Shown in pieces: positions 34,487-42,369 of a stretch of 64,000 nucleotides of DNA. The position numbers were made by a program, and so were the translations under genes. Each line of letters opens with the position of its first letter. Position 1 is the stretch's first letter. The stretch comes from an uncultured Coriobacteriaceae bacterium (GTDB lineage: Bacteria; Actinomycetota; Coriobacteriia; Coriobacteriales; Eggerthellaceae): positions 62,001 to 126,000 of the forward strand of contig CALDCB010000008.1 in assembly GCA_937937585.1 (NCBI GenBank), written 5' to 3'. The notes beneath the pieces were generated by a model. It had not been told where the DNA came from. It did no database searches and saw nothing but the letters and a program-made list of their open reading frames with translations.

Positions 34487-35131
34487 TTAGCTCTTCACCA
34501 GGTTGGCGAAGTTGCGCAAAAGGCGCATGCCCGCATCCGAGCTTTTCTCGGGATGGAACTGAACACCGAATGCACGTTCGCCGAACGACACCGCGCTGGG
34601 AAACACGATGCTGTGCGCCGTATGCGCAAGTTCTGTTTCACCTGACGGGACGACGTAGCTATGCGTGAAATAGAAATATTCGCCCGACTCGATGCCATCG
34701 AACAGCTCGGACTTCTGACCGCGATCAGTGAGCTCGACCGTATTCCAGCCCACATGCGGCACTTTGAACGAACGGCCACGCGCATCGGTTTTCGGGATAA
34801 GATCGACCGTCCCCGACAGAAGCCCCAGACCACGAGCAGGGGAAGCCGCAGAAGCACCTTCCACGCCGAACTCGTGCATAAGCTGCATTCCCAGGCAAAT
34901 GCCCAAGAACGGCACGCCCGCGCGAACGCGATCGGCGATGGTGTCCATCTGGCCAAGCTCGTTCATAGTGGCAACGGCATCGGCAAACGCGCCCACACCC
35001 GGCAGCACAATGGCATCCGCGCGCGCGATCTCGGCGGCATCGGACGTGGTGCGCGCATCAGCGCCCACTGCAACAAGCCCGCGCTCAACGGACAGCAAAT
35101 TGCCCTTCTGATAATCAACGACAGCGATCAT
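34487..35131 (-). CDS. hisH: Imidazole glycerol phosphate synthase, glutaminase subunit
   Basis: A 214-residue class I amidotransferase giving ammonia to HisF. The nucleophile Cys is in GICLGMQLM; His and Glu are in GVQFHPEKSS. It opens MIAVVDYQKGNLLSVERGL. AGGAG lies eight bases before the ATG. It sits after hisB and before the repeat-bearing gap. Confidence 0.95.
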   Translation of the reverse strand: MIAVVDYQKGNLLSVERGLVAVGADARTTSDAAEIARADAIVLPGVGAFADAVATMNELGQMDTIADRVRAGVPFLGICLGMQLMHEFGVEGASAASPARGLGLLSGTVDLIPKTDARGRSFKVPHVGWNTVELTDRGQKSELFDGIESGEYFYFTHSYVVPSGETELAHTAHSIVFPSAVSFGERAFGVQFHPEKSSDAGMRLLRNFANLVKS

Positions 35132-35167
35132 CGGCTTCTCCTAAACCAGCGCCCTTGGCGCCAAACC

Positions 35168-35779
35168 CTACAGCGCGCCCTTCGTGGAGGGAAGCACATC
35201 GCCCATGCGGACGTCGTACTCGCAAGCCACGCGCATCGCACGCGCCACGGCCTTAAACATGCCCTCGATGATGTGATGGACGTTCTCGCCCGCCAACTGG
35301 CGAATGTGAAGCGTGACACCGGCGTTAGTTGCGAAGGCAATGAAGAACTCCTTGGCAAGCTGGGCATCGAACGAGCCAACCATGACGAGCGGAAGCGACG
35401 CGTCCATATACAGCGCACCGCGCCCCGAAATGTCGACGGCGGCAAGGATCAAGGCCTCGTCCATAGGAAGGGCGATATCGCCGAAGCGACGGATGCCGCG
35501 CTTATCGCCCAACGCCGAAACGAACGCTTGACCCAAAACGATGCCGCAGTCCTCAACCGTGTGATGACCGTCCACCTCGAGGTCGCCCTTTGCAACCAGA
35601 TTCATATCGAACAAGCCATGGCGTGAGAACGCCGTCAGCATGTGATCGAAGAAGCCAATGCCCGTCTCGATAGAGGACGCGCCCGCGCCGTCAAGATCAA
35701 GCGAAAGCGTGATGTCGGTTTCCTTGGTTTTGCGGGCGATCTGCGCCGTGCGCGAACCCTGCTCCTCCACCGTTGCCAT
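35168..35779 (-). CDS. hisB: Imidazoleglycerol-phosphate dehydratase
   Basis: A 203-residue monofunctional IGP dehydratase (no phosphatase domain). Metal-binding His motifs are GHHTVEDCGIVLG and VHHIIEGMFKAVARA. GFFDHMLTAFSRHG is the family block. It starts two bases after the hisC stop with AAGGA in the hisC end. Confidence 0.96.
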   Translation of the reverse strand: MATVEEQGSRTAQIARKTKETDITLSLDLDGAGASSIETGIGFFDHMLTAFSRHGLFDMNLVAKGDLEVDGHHTVEDCGIVLGQAFVSALGDKRGIRRFGDIALPMDEALILAAVDISGRGALYMDASLPLVMVGSFDAQLAKEFFIAFATNAGVTLHIRQLAGENVHHIIEGMFKAVARAMRVACEYDVRMGDVLPSTKGAL

Positions 35780-35780
35780 A

Positions 35781-36854
35781 TCAGTTTCCTTTCACAATCC
35801 GACCGAGCTCCAACAAAAGCTTGTCATTTTCTTCCGGCGATCCAACAGAGATTCTCAGGCAATTCTCCAAATATTGAGACTTCGAGAAGTCGCGAACCAG
35901 AACCCCCGCATCCAGCAGCTTCTGCCAAACCTCGCCGGCATCAGCCAAACGAACGAGCACGTAGTTCGAATCGGACGGCCAAACCTCAATGCCGCCGATA
36001 GCGGAAATCCCCTCGACCAGCTTTCCACGCTCCTCGATGATGCGATCGACGCTCTTCTCGAATCGCGCGCGATTCTTGTAAACAACCTGGCCGATAGCCT
36101 GAGACACGGCATCAACCGAATAAGGTTGACGCACCTTCTTGAACTCGTTGATGACGCCCTCGCTGCCCAAAAGGTAGCCAAGGCGCACACCCGCCAAGCT
36201 GAACGCCTTCGAGAACGTACGCAGAATCACCAGGTTATCGTACTCGTTCAGAAGCGGGCGCACGGTACGACGCGAGAATTCGAAATAAGCCTCGTCAACC
36301 ATGACCAGCGTGTCGCTTGCGTCGAGAACGCGACGCACGAACTCCTCACCGGCAAGGTCGCCCGTGGGATTGTTCGGGCTGGTAATGGTCAGGTAATCGA
36401 TGTCGCCTTGCGCCACGCGCTGAACGACGGCATCCTCATCGATGCTGAAGTCGGGCAGACGTGGGATGTCGACCACGTTGGTTCGCGTGAGCATGGCGTT
36501 ATACGCGTAAACCGAGAACGTGGGCGGGATATTCAGCATGGTGCGCCCCGGGCCGCCGTACGCCAACGCGATGTTGAACAGCAGTTCGTCACCGCCATTG
36601 CCCACGATGACGTTGTCGCGGTCAAGGCCGTTCGCCTCGGCGATGAGGTCTCGCAGGCCGTTCGCCAACGGATCGGGATAACGATTGAGATGAACCTTGC
36701 GGATCTCATGCTCGATCTCGCGACGAACTTCCTGATCGACGTCGTCGGGATTCTCGTTCGCCGAAATCATGACCTCGGCGGGGATGTATTTCGGGTCGTA
36801 CGGCACCACGCCCGCCAGATTCGGCGCCGATGCTCGCACCTGATGTTTAGACAT
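35781..36854 (-). CDS. hisC: Histidinol-phosphate aminotransferase
   Basis: A 357-residue PLP enzyme of fold type I. NENP near residue 34, GNGGDELLFNIALAYGG, TSPNNPTGD, VDEAYFEFSR and the PLP Lys in LRTFSKAFSLAGVRLGY are all seen. It converts imidazole-acetol phosphate with glutamate to histidinol phosphate. AGGAAG precedes the ATG. Confidence 0.94.
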   Translation of the reverse strand: MSKHQVRASAPNLAGVVPYDPKYIPAEVMISANENPDDVDQEVRREIEHEIRKVHLNRYPDPLANGLRDLIAEANGLDRDNVIVGNGGDELLFNIALAYGGPGRTMLNIPPTFSVYAYNAMLTRTNVVDIPRLPDFSIDEDAVVQRVAQGDIDYLTITSPNNPTGDLAGEEFVRRVLDASDTLVMVDEAYFEFSRRTVRPLLNEYDNLVILRTFSKAFSLAGVRLGYLLGSEGVINEFKKVRQPYSVDAVSQAIGQVVYKNRARFEKSVDRIIEERGKLVEGISAIGGIEVWPSDSNYVLVRLADAGEVWQKLLDAGVLVRDFSKSQYLENCLRISVGSPEENDKLLLELGRIVKGN

Positions 36855-36911
36855 TTTGCTCTTCCTATATTGCGATTACTTTTTTAACAAGGGGCGACGC
36901 GACTCGCTCGT

Positions 36912-38213
36912 TTACGCTTCGCTAGAACTCGCGATCGCTGCCAATCTGAGCTCCACACTGTGCGCGTGAGCCCAGAGGCCCTCACGCTGGGCGATGGCGA
37001 CAACCGCCTCGCCGTCCTGCGAAAGCGCTTCAGGCGAATACTGAATGACACTGGACTTCTTGATGAACTCATCAACCGAAAGCGGGCTTGAGAAGCGGGC
37101 CGTGCCGCCGGTGGGAAGCGTGTGGTTCGGGCCGGCGACGTAATCGCCAACAGCCTCGGGGGTCCACTCGCCCATGAAGATGGCGCCGGCATGGCGGATC
37201 TTACCCAAGGCTTCCTGCGGGTTCTTGATATGCAGCTCCAAGTGCTCGGGTGCGATGACGTTTACGGCCTGAAGCGCCTGAGCACGGTCGTTGCACACAA
37301 CGACAAGACCCTCGTTGTCAAGCGATGCGGTGGTGATGTCTGCACGCGTGGAGTCCTTCATATGCTGGGCAACCGCGGCCTCCACGGCGTCGGCGTACTC
37401 AGCCGAAAACGTGACCAAATAGCAGCTTGCCAGCGGATCGTGCTCGGCCTGCGCCATAAGATCAATGGCAACAAGAGCCGGATCGGCGGTTTCGTCGGCG
37501 ACAACGCACACCTCGGAAGGACCGGCGATCATATCGATTCCCACGTCGCCCGAAACAAGCTTCTTCGCAGCGGCCACGAACGCGTTGCCAGGACCCGTGA
37601 TCTTATCGACCGCGGGAATCTGTTCGGTACCATACGCAAGCGCGGCCACAGCTTGAGCGCCGCCCACGCGGTAGATCTCGGTGACACCGGAAAGCTCGGC
37701 AGCCTTAAGGACAGCGGGGTCGAGCGAGCCGTCCTTGGTAGGCGGATTCACCACGGCGATGCGCGACACGCCCGCAACCGAAGCGGGAATGGCGTTCATC
37801 AGCAGCGTGGAGGGATACAGCGCGCGACCGCCGGGAACGTAAATGCCCACGGAATCGATCGGGCGAACCAGTGCGCCAACGATCGCGCCGTTCGGACGCG
37901 TCTCGATCCAGCTCTGCTGAAGCTGGCGCTCATGGAACTCGCGAATCTGCGCGGCAGCATGTTCAAGAGCCCGCGACAGCTCCTTTGGGCACTTGGCCAC
38001 AGCCTGATCAATCTCTTCCTGGGAAACGCGGAAACGATCGAGGTCGACGCCGTCGAACTTCGACGTGTACTCGCGAACAGCCTCGTCGCCGCGCTCGCGC
38101 ACGTCCTCGACGATAGCGGTTGCAGCAGTCAGCGCCTTCGCGTTGAACGCGCTCTTGCGCTGCAGGTGCTTGTTGGAGAAAACCTCTTCTTTATTCAGAA
38201 CAACTCGACGCAT
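36912..38213 (-). CDS. hisD: Histidinol dehydrogenase
   Basis: A 433-residue zinc enzyme for the last two steps of histidine synthesis. YVPGGRALYPSTLLMNAIPA, the signature DMIAGPSEVCVVADE and GPNHTLPTGGTARFSSPLSV are present. AGAGGT precedes the ATG. It lies between the hisZG fusion and hisC, with about 60-base gaps on each side. Confidence 0.96.
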   Translation of the reverse strand: MRRVVLNKEEVFSNKHLQRKSAFNAKALTAATAIVEDVRERGDEAVREYTSKFDGVDLDRFRVSQEEIDQAVAKCPKELSRALEHAAAQIREFHERQLQQSWIETRPNGAIVGALVRPIDSVGIYVPGGRALYPSTLLMNAIPASVAGVSRIAVVNPPTKDGSLDPAVLKAAELSGVTEIYRVGGAQAVAALAYGTEQIPAVDKITGPGNAFVAAAKKLVSGDVGIDMIAGPSEVCVVADETADPALVAIDLMAQAEHDPLASCYLVTFSAEYADAVEAAVAQHMKDSTRADITTASLDNEGLVVVCNDRAQALQAVNVIAPEHLELHIKNPQEALGKIRHAGAIFMGEWTPEAVGDYVAGPNHTLPTGGTARFSSPLSVDEFIKKSSVIQYSPEALSQDGEAVVAIAQREGLWAHAHSVELRLAAIASSSEA

Positions 38214-38274
38214 TCGAATACCTCTTCCCTTTATCGACGTGCTGTTGGTTAATCGTTTATCGGAATGCCGGCGA

Positions 38275-39945
38275 TCAGTTCGAAACCGAACCGCCCGCAG
38301 TGACTTTCAATTCCTGACCGGCGACTTGATGGCCAAGCTCCTCAGCCAGGCCCCTAACGCGGTCGTCCGTTCGAAAACTGCAGACATTGGCGAAGAAACG
38401 CGCAGTTGAGGACATGACCTCGTCAACGATGACCAGGTTGTTCTCGCGCAGCGTGCGCCCCGTCGCCGTGATGTCGACGATGCAGTCGGACATGCCCGTC
38501 AGCGGGCCAAGCTCGATGTTGCCGTTAAGCTTGACGATTTCGACCTGCGTGCCCTTTCGACCGAAGAATGCCTGAGTGATGCGCGGGTATTTCGTGGTCA
38601 CACGAAGGCTGCCAAGCTTGCGATAGCGCTCCTCGACCGCTTCCGCAGCGCCCTCGCGCTGAGCGACGATGAAACGGCAACCGCCGAAGCGCAGGTCGGT
38701 AAGCTCTACCACGTCGGCACCGGTTTCGATGAGCGAGTCCTCGCCGCAGATGCCGCAATCGGCAGCGCCCATCTCCACGAACACCGGCGCATCGGAAGGA
38801 CGCACGATGATGTACTCGACACCCGGGTTCGAGATGATCAGCTGCCTGCCCGGGTCGTCCAAACCCGTGACGTCAAGACCGGCCTGGGCCAGCACGTCAA
38901 TGGCGTCGGGATTGAGCGATCCTTTGGGAACCGCAATGCGAAGCGGGCGCTGATCAGGCGAATCGGCCGCCACGCTTGCCGCCTGCATGGCTTCATCCAA
39001 GTAGAAGGCGAAGCCGGCGGCGGGACGGCTGCAGCCGAAGTTGCCCAACATGTTGTCGTAACGGCCACCGCTGCCCAAAGGCGTGCCCAAGCTGGGCGAA
39101 AACGCCTCGAACACGATGCCCGTGTAGTAATCGAACGAACTCATGACCGAGAAATCGATGAGGATGTTGTCGGCCAGACCCTCCTTGGCCAGCAAGTCGT
39201 AGGTGGCCTCGAAATCGTCGAGCCCCTGCGCGCACCCAAGCGGAGCCGCCAGCGCGCGAACCTGCTCGATGGCCTCGCGCCCGCTGCGAATACGCGCAAG
39301 CCTGCGAATGGCATCAGCGAAAACAGGCGCCGCTGCACCAGGAACGCCCGGCTCGGTAAGCTTGTCGATCTCGACGAAGTTTGAAGCATGGAACGCCTCG
39401 AGCACCGCCTCGCTCCATGCGGGATCGGCGGCGCTGGCGTTGATCAGCGAGCGAAGAACGCCCACCGTGGCAAGCGACAACTTGTAGTCGCGAACGCCGG
39501 CAAGGTCAAGCGCTTGCGCGAACAGGGAAACAACCTCTGCGTCGGCAGCAGGGCCCTCCTCACCAATGCACTCGATGCCGATCTGGGTGCGTTCGCGCAC
39601 GTTAGCGCGCTGACGGCCCTCGGCTTCACGGAAGACGCGCTGCATATAGCGGAAACGAAACGGGCCGGGTTGATTGCCCAGGCGCGTTGCGCACATGCGC
39701 GCAACCTGAAGGGTGACGTCGGGGCGCATGGTAACTAAATCACCCTTGGCGTCGAAGAACTTGAAAGGCGACGCGGGGATGCGACCGCCCGCCTGCATGG
39801 CGGACAGGTTCTCAAGGGTAGGCGTTTCGATAGGCAGATAGCCGCGCGCCGCAAAGCAATCCTGAACTGCGCGTTCGATCGCTTCACGCGCGATTGCCTC
39901 ATCGGCAAGAACATCGCGGAAACCCGCCGGTGTCACAAATTCCAT
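38275..39945 (-). CDS. hisZG: HisZ-HisG fusion (ATP phosphoribosyltransferase, regulatory plus catalytic)
   Basis: A 556-residue single frame. Residues 1 to about 325 are HisZ, a HisRS-like protein without tRNA binding (MRPDVTLQVARM, RYMQRVFREAEGRQ, and YYTGIVFEAFS plus GSGGRYDNMLGNFG of motif 3 type). Residues about 334-545 are short-form HisG (LRIAVPKGSL, ADCGICGEDSLIETGADV, and the PRPP loop ISATGRTLREN-like DITATGRTLRENN). In most bacteria these are two proteins forming a hetero-octamer. The first enzyme of the operon is also the expected site of histidine feedback. GAGGCGAGAG precedes the ATG. Confidence 0.94.
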   Translation of the reverse strand: MEFVTPAGFRDVLADEAIAREAIERAVQDCFAARGYLPIETPTLENLSAMQAGGRIPASPFKFFDAKGDLVTMRPDVTLQVARMCATRLGNQPGPFRFRYMQRVFREAEGRQRANVRERTQIGIECIGEEGPAADAEVVSLFAQALDLAGVRDYKLSLATVGVLRSLINASAADPAWSEAVLEAFHASNFVEIDKLTEPGVPGAAAPVFADAIRRLARIRSGREAIEQVRALAAPLGCAQGLDDFEATYDLLAKEGLADNILIDFSVMSSFDYYTGIVFEAFSPSLGTPLGSGGRYDNMLGNFGCSRPAAGFAFYLDEAMQAASVAADSPDQRPLRIAVPKGSLNPDAIDVLAQAGLDVTGLDDPGRQLIISNPGVEYIIVRPSDAPVFVEMGAADCGICGEDSLIETGADVVELTDLRFGGCRFIVAQREGAAEAVEERYRKLGSLRVTTKYPRITQAFFGRKGTQVEIVKLNGNIELGPLTGMSDCIVDITATGRTLRENNLVIVDEVMSSTARFFANVCSFRTDDRVRGLAEELGHQVAGQELKVTAGGSVSN

Positions 39946-40359
39946 TTTTAACTCTCGCCTCGTCTTCGGTCGGACGCCGTGATTATAGGAGCTTCAAAGG
40001 AAGATGCTCGGACGATCGCGTGACATTTTGCACAGACGTAACGCAGGCATCGGAAGCGCGACGAACCCTTCCTTCGATGTTTGTACTTTACTACGGTAGA
40101 GTACTAAAGCAAAGCAACGATTCTTCTTTCACAATGCCTGCATAAAAGAACACGCACCGAAAAGAGCCACTTGCGCGCAACCTCTTCCCCGCGCTAAACT
40201 TCGCTGGCAATTGAATAGGCAGTTCGAAACCATCCTGCCAAGGAGCGGGCCGCACAAGCGAACCGCGCGACCGAATCAAAACTAGGGAGATAAGCAACGG
40301 GCCAAGCCCGCTTGCGTTGTCGGCTTGCCGCCGTCAGCGAAGCGCGCGATCGGCCGAAG
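39946..40359. promoter_or_regulatory. Divergent control region of his operon and queuosine-related operon
   Basis: No gene. Upstream of hisZG an inverted repeat GTACTTTAC-TACG-GTAGAGTAC (40083-40104, 8 of 9 pairs) could be an operator; a TTGCTT on the minus strand next to it could be a -35. Towards the plus-strand operon there are GC-rich segments with short inverted repeats, for example GGCAG/CTGCC at about 40217-40240 and GGGC/GCCC near 40300, which could form a structured leader. Confidence 0.45.
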
Positions 40360-40387
40360 GCGCCCCTTGTGGGCGCTTTACTTTTTT
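40360..40387 (+). terminator. Terminator-like hairpin abutting the radical SAM start codon
   Basis: GCGCCC (40360-40365), a five-base loop, GGGCGC (40371-40376), then TTTACTTTTTT directly before ATG at 40388. It has the form of an intrinsic terminator. GAAGG at 40356-40360 is the only nearby ribosome-site candidate and overlaps the stem. An attenuator or riboswitch expression platform is likely (inference). Confidence 0.65.
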
Positions 40388-41083
40388 ATGGACAGATACA
40401 GCAAGATATACGACAAACGCCCCCGCGAGATCGTTCTGCTCCGCGGGCGAGGCTGCGCATTCACCACCTGCGCTTTCTGCGACTACCACGACGATAAAAG
40501 CCCCGACGACAACGCGAACTTCACCTTGAATTCAGGGATCCTTTCGCACGTCACGGGCGAGTTCGGCGAAATCGAGATCATCAACAGCGGCTCGGTGTTC
40601 GAGCTTGACAAAAAGACGATCGACCTGATCAAAGAAACTTGCACCAAACAAGGCATCTCGACGATCCATTTCGAAGCGCATTACGGCTACCGAAACGACA
40701 TCCCCGAACTGCGCCGCAGATTCGACGGCTTCGATTTGAAGATGAAGCTGGGTCTGGAGACATTCGACGCCGATTTCCGCGCGAACGTACTGAAGAAGTT
40801 CATCGACGACACCGACCCCGCCGTTATCGCCGAGCAGTTCGATGAGGCAAATTTCCTATTCGGCATAACCGGGCAAACCGTTGAATCCATGAAACACGAC
40901 ATCGAGCTGGGCCTTCAGAACTTCGATCGCATCTGCCTGAATATCATGTGCCCTAATTCCTCGGCAATCGACCCCGATGACGCCGTGATCGACGCGTTCG
41001 TCCGCGAGATCTATCCGATCTACCGCGACGACGACCGCGTCGACATCCTTTTGAACAACACCGATTTCGGAGTGGGAGACTAA
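40388..41083 (+). CDS. Short radical SAM protein, probable queuine-salvage (QueL-like) enzyme
   Basis: A 231-residue protein. The cluster motif is GRGCAFTTCAFCDYHDD (Cys23, Cys28, Cys31: CX4CX2C rather than CX3CX2C). Then come IEIINSGSVFELDK (the GxIxIxxxG-like strand), FEAHYGY and LKMKLGLETFD. There is no extra Fe-S domain. It overlaps in operon with a YhhQ-family queuosine-precursor transporter (one base between stop and start), so a role in queuine or preQ1 salvage is inferred; queuine lyase QueL is a short radical SAM enzyme in anaerobic gut bacteria. An alternative start is TTG at 40367, which has GAAGG six bases upstream. Confidence 0.7.
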   Translation: MDRYSKIYDKRPREIVLLRGRGCAFTTCAFCDYHDDKSPDDNANFTLNSGILSHVTGEFGEIEIINSGSVFELDKKTIDLIKETCTKQGISTIHFEAHYGYRNDIPELRRRFDGFDLKMKLGLETFDADFRANVLKKFIDDTDPAVIAEQFDEANFLFGITGQTVESMKHDIELGLQNFDRICLNIMCPNSSAIDPDDAVIDAFVREIYPIYRDDDRVDILLNNTDFGVGD

Positions 41084-41084
41084 C

Positions 41085-41813
41085 ATGACCAACGAACTTC
41101 TTCTTGCGGCATCCGTCGTGATCATCTTCGGCGCGGCACTTCTCGCCTACCGCCTGTTCGGCAAAGCGGGCCTGCTTGTGGTAAGCGCCTGCGCCAGCAT
41201 TCTTGCCAACATCGAAGCCACCATGCTGGTGGACGCGTTCGGCATGGAGCAGACTTTGGGCAACGTTCTGTTCGCCGTGACGTTTTTGGTTACCGACATC
41301 CTTTCGGAGTGCGAGACCAAGCAGGATGCCCAGCTTGCCGTGTGGCTTGGCGTGTTCGCCAGCTCGTTCTTCCTGATTTTGAATCAAAGCTGGCTCTTCT
41401 ACATCCCCAGCCCCAACGACATCTCGATGCCTGCGGCAAGCGCGCTGTTCGGCAGCACGCCGCGCCTGCTTCTGTCGTCGCTGACCGTGTATGCGATCAG
41501 CCAGGCCTTCGACGTGTGGCTGTACCACAAATGGTGGAATCTTACCGAGCGCCTGTCCGGCAACAAACGCAGCCACCTGTGGCTGCGCAATACTGGCTCG
41601 ACGCTGATCAGCCAGATCATCAACACGCTGCTGTTCACAACGCTTGCTTTCTGGGGAACGTACGAGATCCCGACGCTGATCTCGATCTTCCTTTCCAGCT
41701 ACGTGATCTTCATCTTCACGTCCATCTTGGATACGCCGGCCGCCTATCTGGCACGTCGCATGAAGGAAGCAGGCAAGGTCGGCGCACTGGTGAAGAAGGA
41801 AGCAGTCGCATAG
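41085..41813 (+). CDS. yhhQ: Queuosine-precursor transporter, YhhQ/QPTR family
   Basis: A 242-residue membrane protein with six helices. The family blocks LLVVSACASILANIEATMLVD, FLVTDILSECETKQDAQ and DVWLYHKWW are seen (each cited in part). The family imports preQ0, preQ1 or queuine. It lies one base after the radical SAM gene, so the two are surely co-expressed. A strong terminator follows. Confidence 0.9.
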   Translation: MTNELLLAASVVIIFGAALLAYRLFGKAGLLVVSACASILANIEATMLVDAFGMEQTLGNVLFAVTFLVTDILSECETKQDAQLAVWLGVFASSFFLILNQSWLFYIPSPNDISMPAASALFGSTPRLLLSSLTVYAISQAFDVWLYHKWWNLTERLSGNKRSHLWLRNTGSTLISQIINTLLFTTLAFWGTYEIPTLISIFLSSYVIFIFTSILDTPAAYLARRMKEAGKVGALVKKEAVA

Positions 41814-41887
41814 CTTTACCAAGGATCCGCCATGCGCCTAAGCGAAAGCCTTCTTTCTAATCCGCGTTTAGACCCATCTAAGACAAC

Positions 41888-41926
41888 TGGGGATGTGCCC
41901 GATATCGGTCACATCCCCAATTTTTT
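41888..41926 (+). terminator. Terminator of the radical SAM-yhhQ operon
   Basis: TGGGGATGTG (41888-41897) with CACATCCCCA (41910-41919) around a CCGATATCGGT region, followed by ATTTTTTG. A strong intrinsic terminator. Confidence 0.85.
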
Positions 41927-41959
41927 GTTGGTGCTTTTTCGAATATGCAGATGCGGAAG

Positions 41960-42133
41960 CTAATGCAGCCCTTCAAAAGCTGGTTCATCAAAACAAACTG
42001 GCTGGTCAAGATCGCCATCAAGTTCAGGCGGAACAGCGAACGACTCGTCTTTCGAGGCGCCATATATGTCCCAAAAGCCATCAGGCCAAACATGCGCATC
42101 CGAAGCATCCATATGCAAAGACGATTGCAGCAT
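41960..42133 (-). CDS. Small acidic hypothetical protein
   Basis: A 57-residue frame starting at ATG 42133, with an unusually good ribosome site (GGGGGG four bases upstream). The protein is acidic, with a central WPDGFWDIYGASKDESF and then AVPPELDGDLDQPV. The D-x-Y-G-x-x-x-D-x-x-F-x-x-P-P pattern recalls the C-terminal tail of some antitoxins, but no DNA-binding part or toxin gene is present. It may be a remnant or an independent small protein. Confidence 0.4.
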   Translation of the reverse strand: MLQSSLHMDASDAHVWPDGFWDIYGASKDESFAVPPELDGDLDQPVCFDEPAFEGLH

Positions 42134-42201
42134 GATACCCCCCTTCCAACCTTCAAAACACGGCAACGTTTCTACAAGCATATCCTCTGAAAGGCACTAG
42201 T

Positions 42202-42369
42202 TCAACGGGCCTTAAGCGCTAGAAGCACCGCTCCGACGACCAACACGATCACCGTTCCCACCAGCCCGAATGTCGGAGATTTGTAACCTACCAGCATGAC
42301 ACCGGTTCCGAAAATCGCCATCGCCGCGCACAGCACCGAAAGCCATTTCGCGTACAACTTCGGTTCCAT
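42202..42369 (-). CDS. 55-residue two-helix membrane protein encoded directly after cydB
   Basis: ATG at 42369 directly follows the cydB stop (TAAATG). The product starts MEPKLYAKWLSVLCAAMAIF, passes through GTGVMLVGYKSPTFG, and ends in a second hydrophobic helix with LLALKAR. Two membrane helices fill nearly the whole chain. The position matches that of small cytochrome bd accessory subunits (CydX/CydH/CydS), though the sequence has no clear similarity to them and those have one helix. It is too short for standard gene finding. Codon use is like that of cydB. Confidence 0.75.
   Translation of the reverse strand: MEPKLYAKWLSVLCAAMAIFGTGVMLVGYKSPTFGLVGTVIVLVVGAVLLALKAR

Noticed and set aside
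40205..40300. preQ1-I riboswitch, prompted by AAAACTAGGGAG at 40278-40289
   Set aside because: The tail resembles the consensus, but no upstream stem with the required loop and matching TAG could be placed close to it; kept only as an unclassified leader.
41878..42156. 92-residue minus-strand frame overlapping the small acidic ORF
   Set aside because: Basic, Arg/Cys/Met-rich translation running through the terminator; the 57-residue frame has the better ribosome site.
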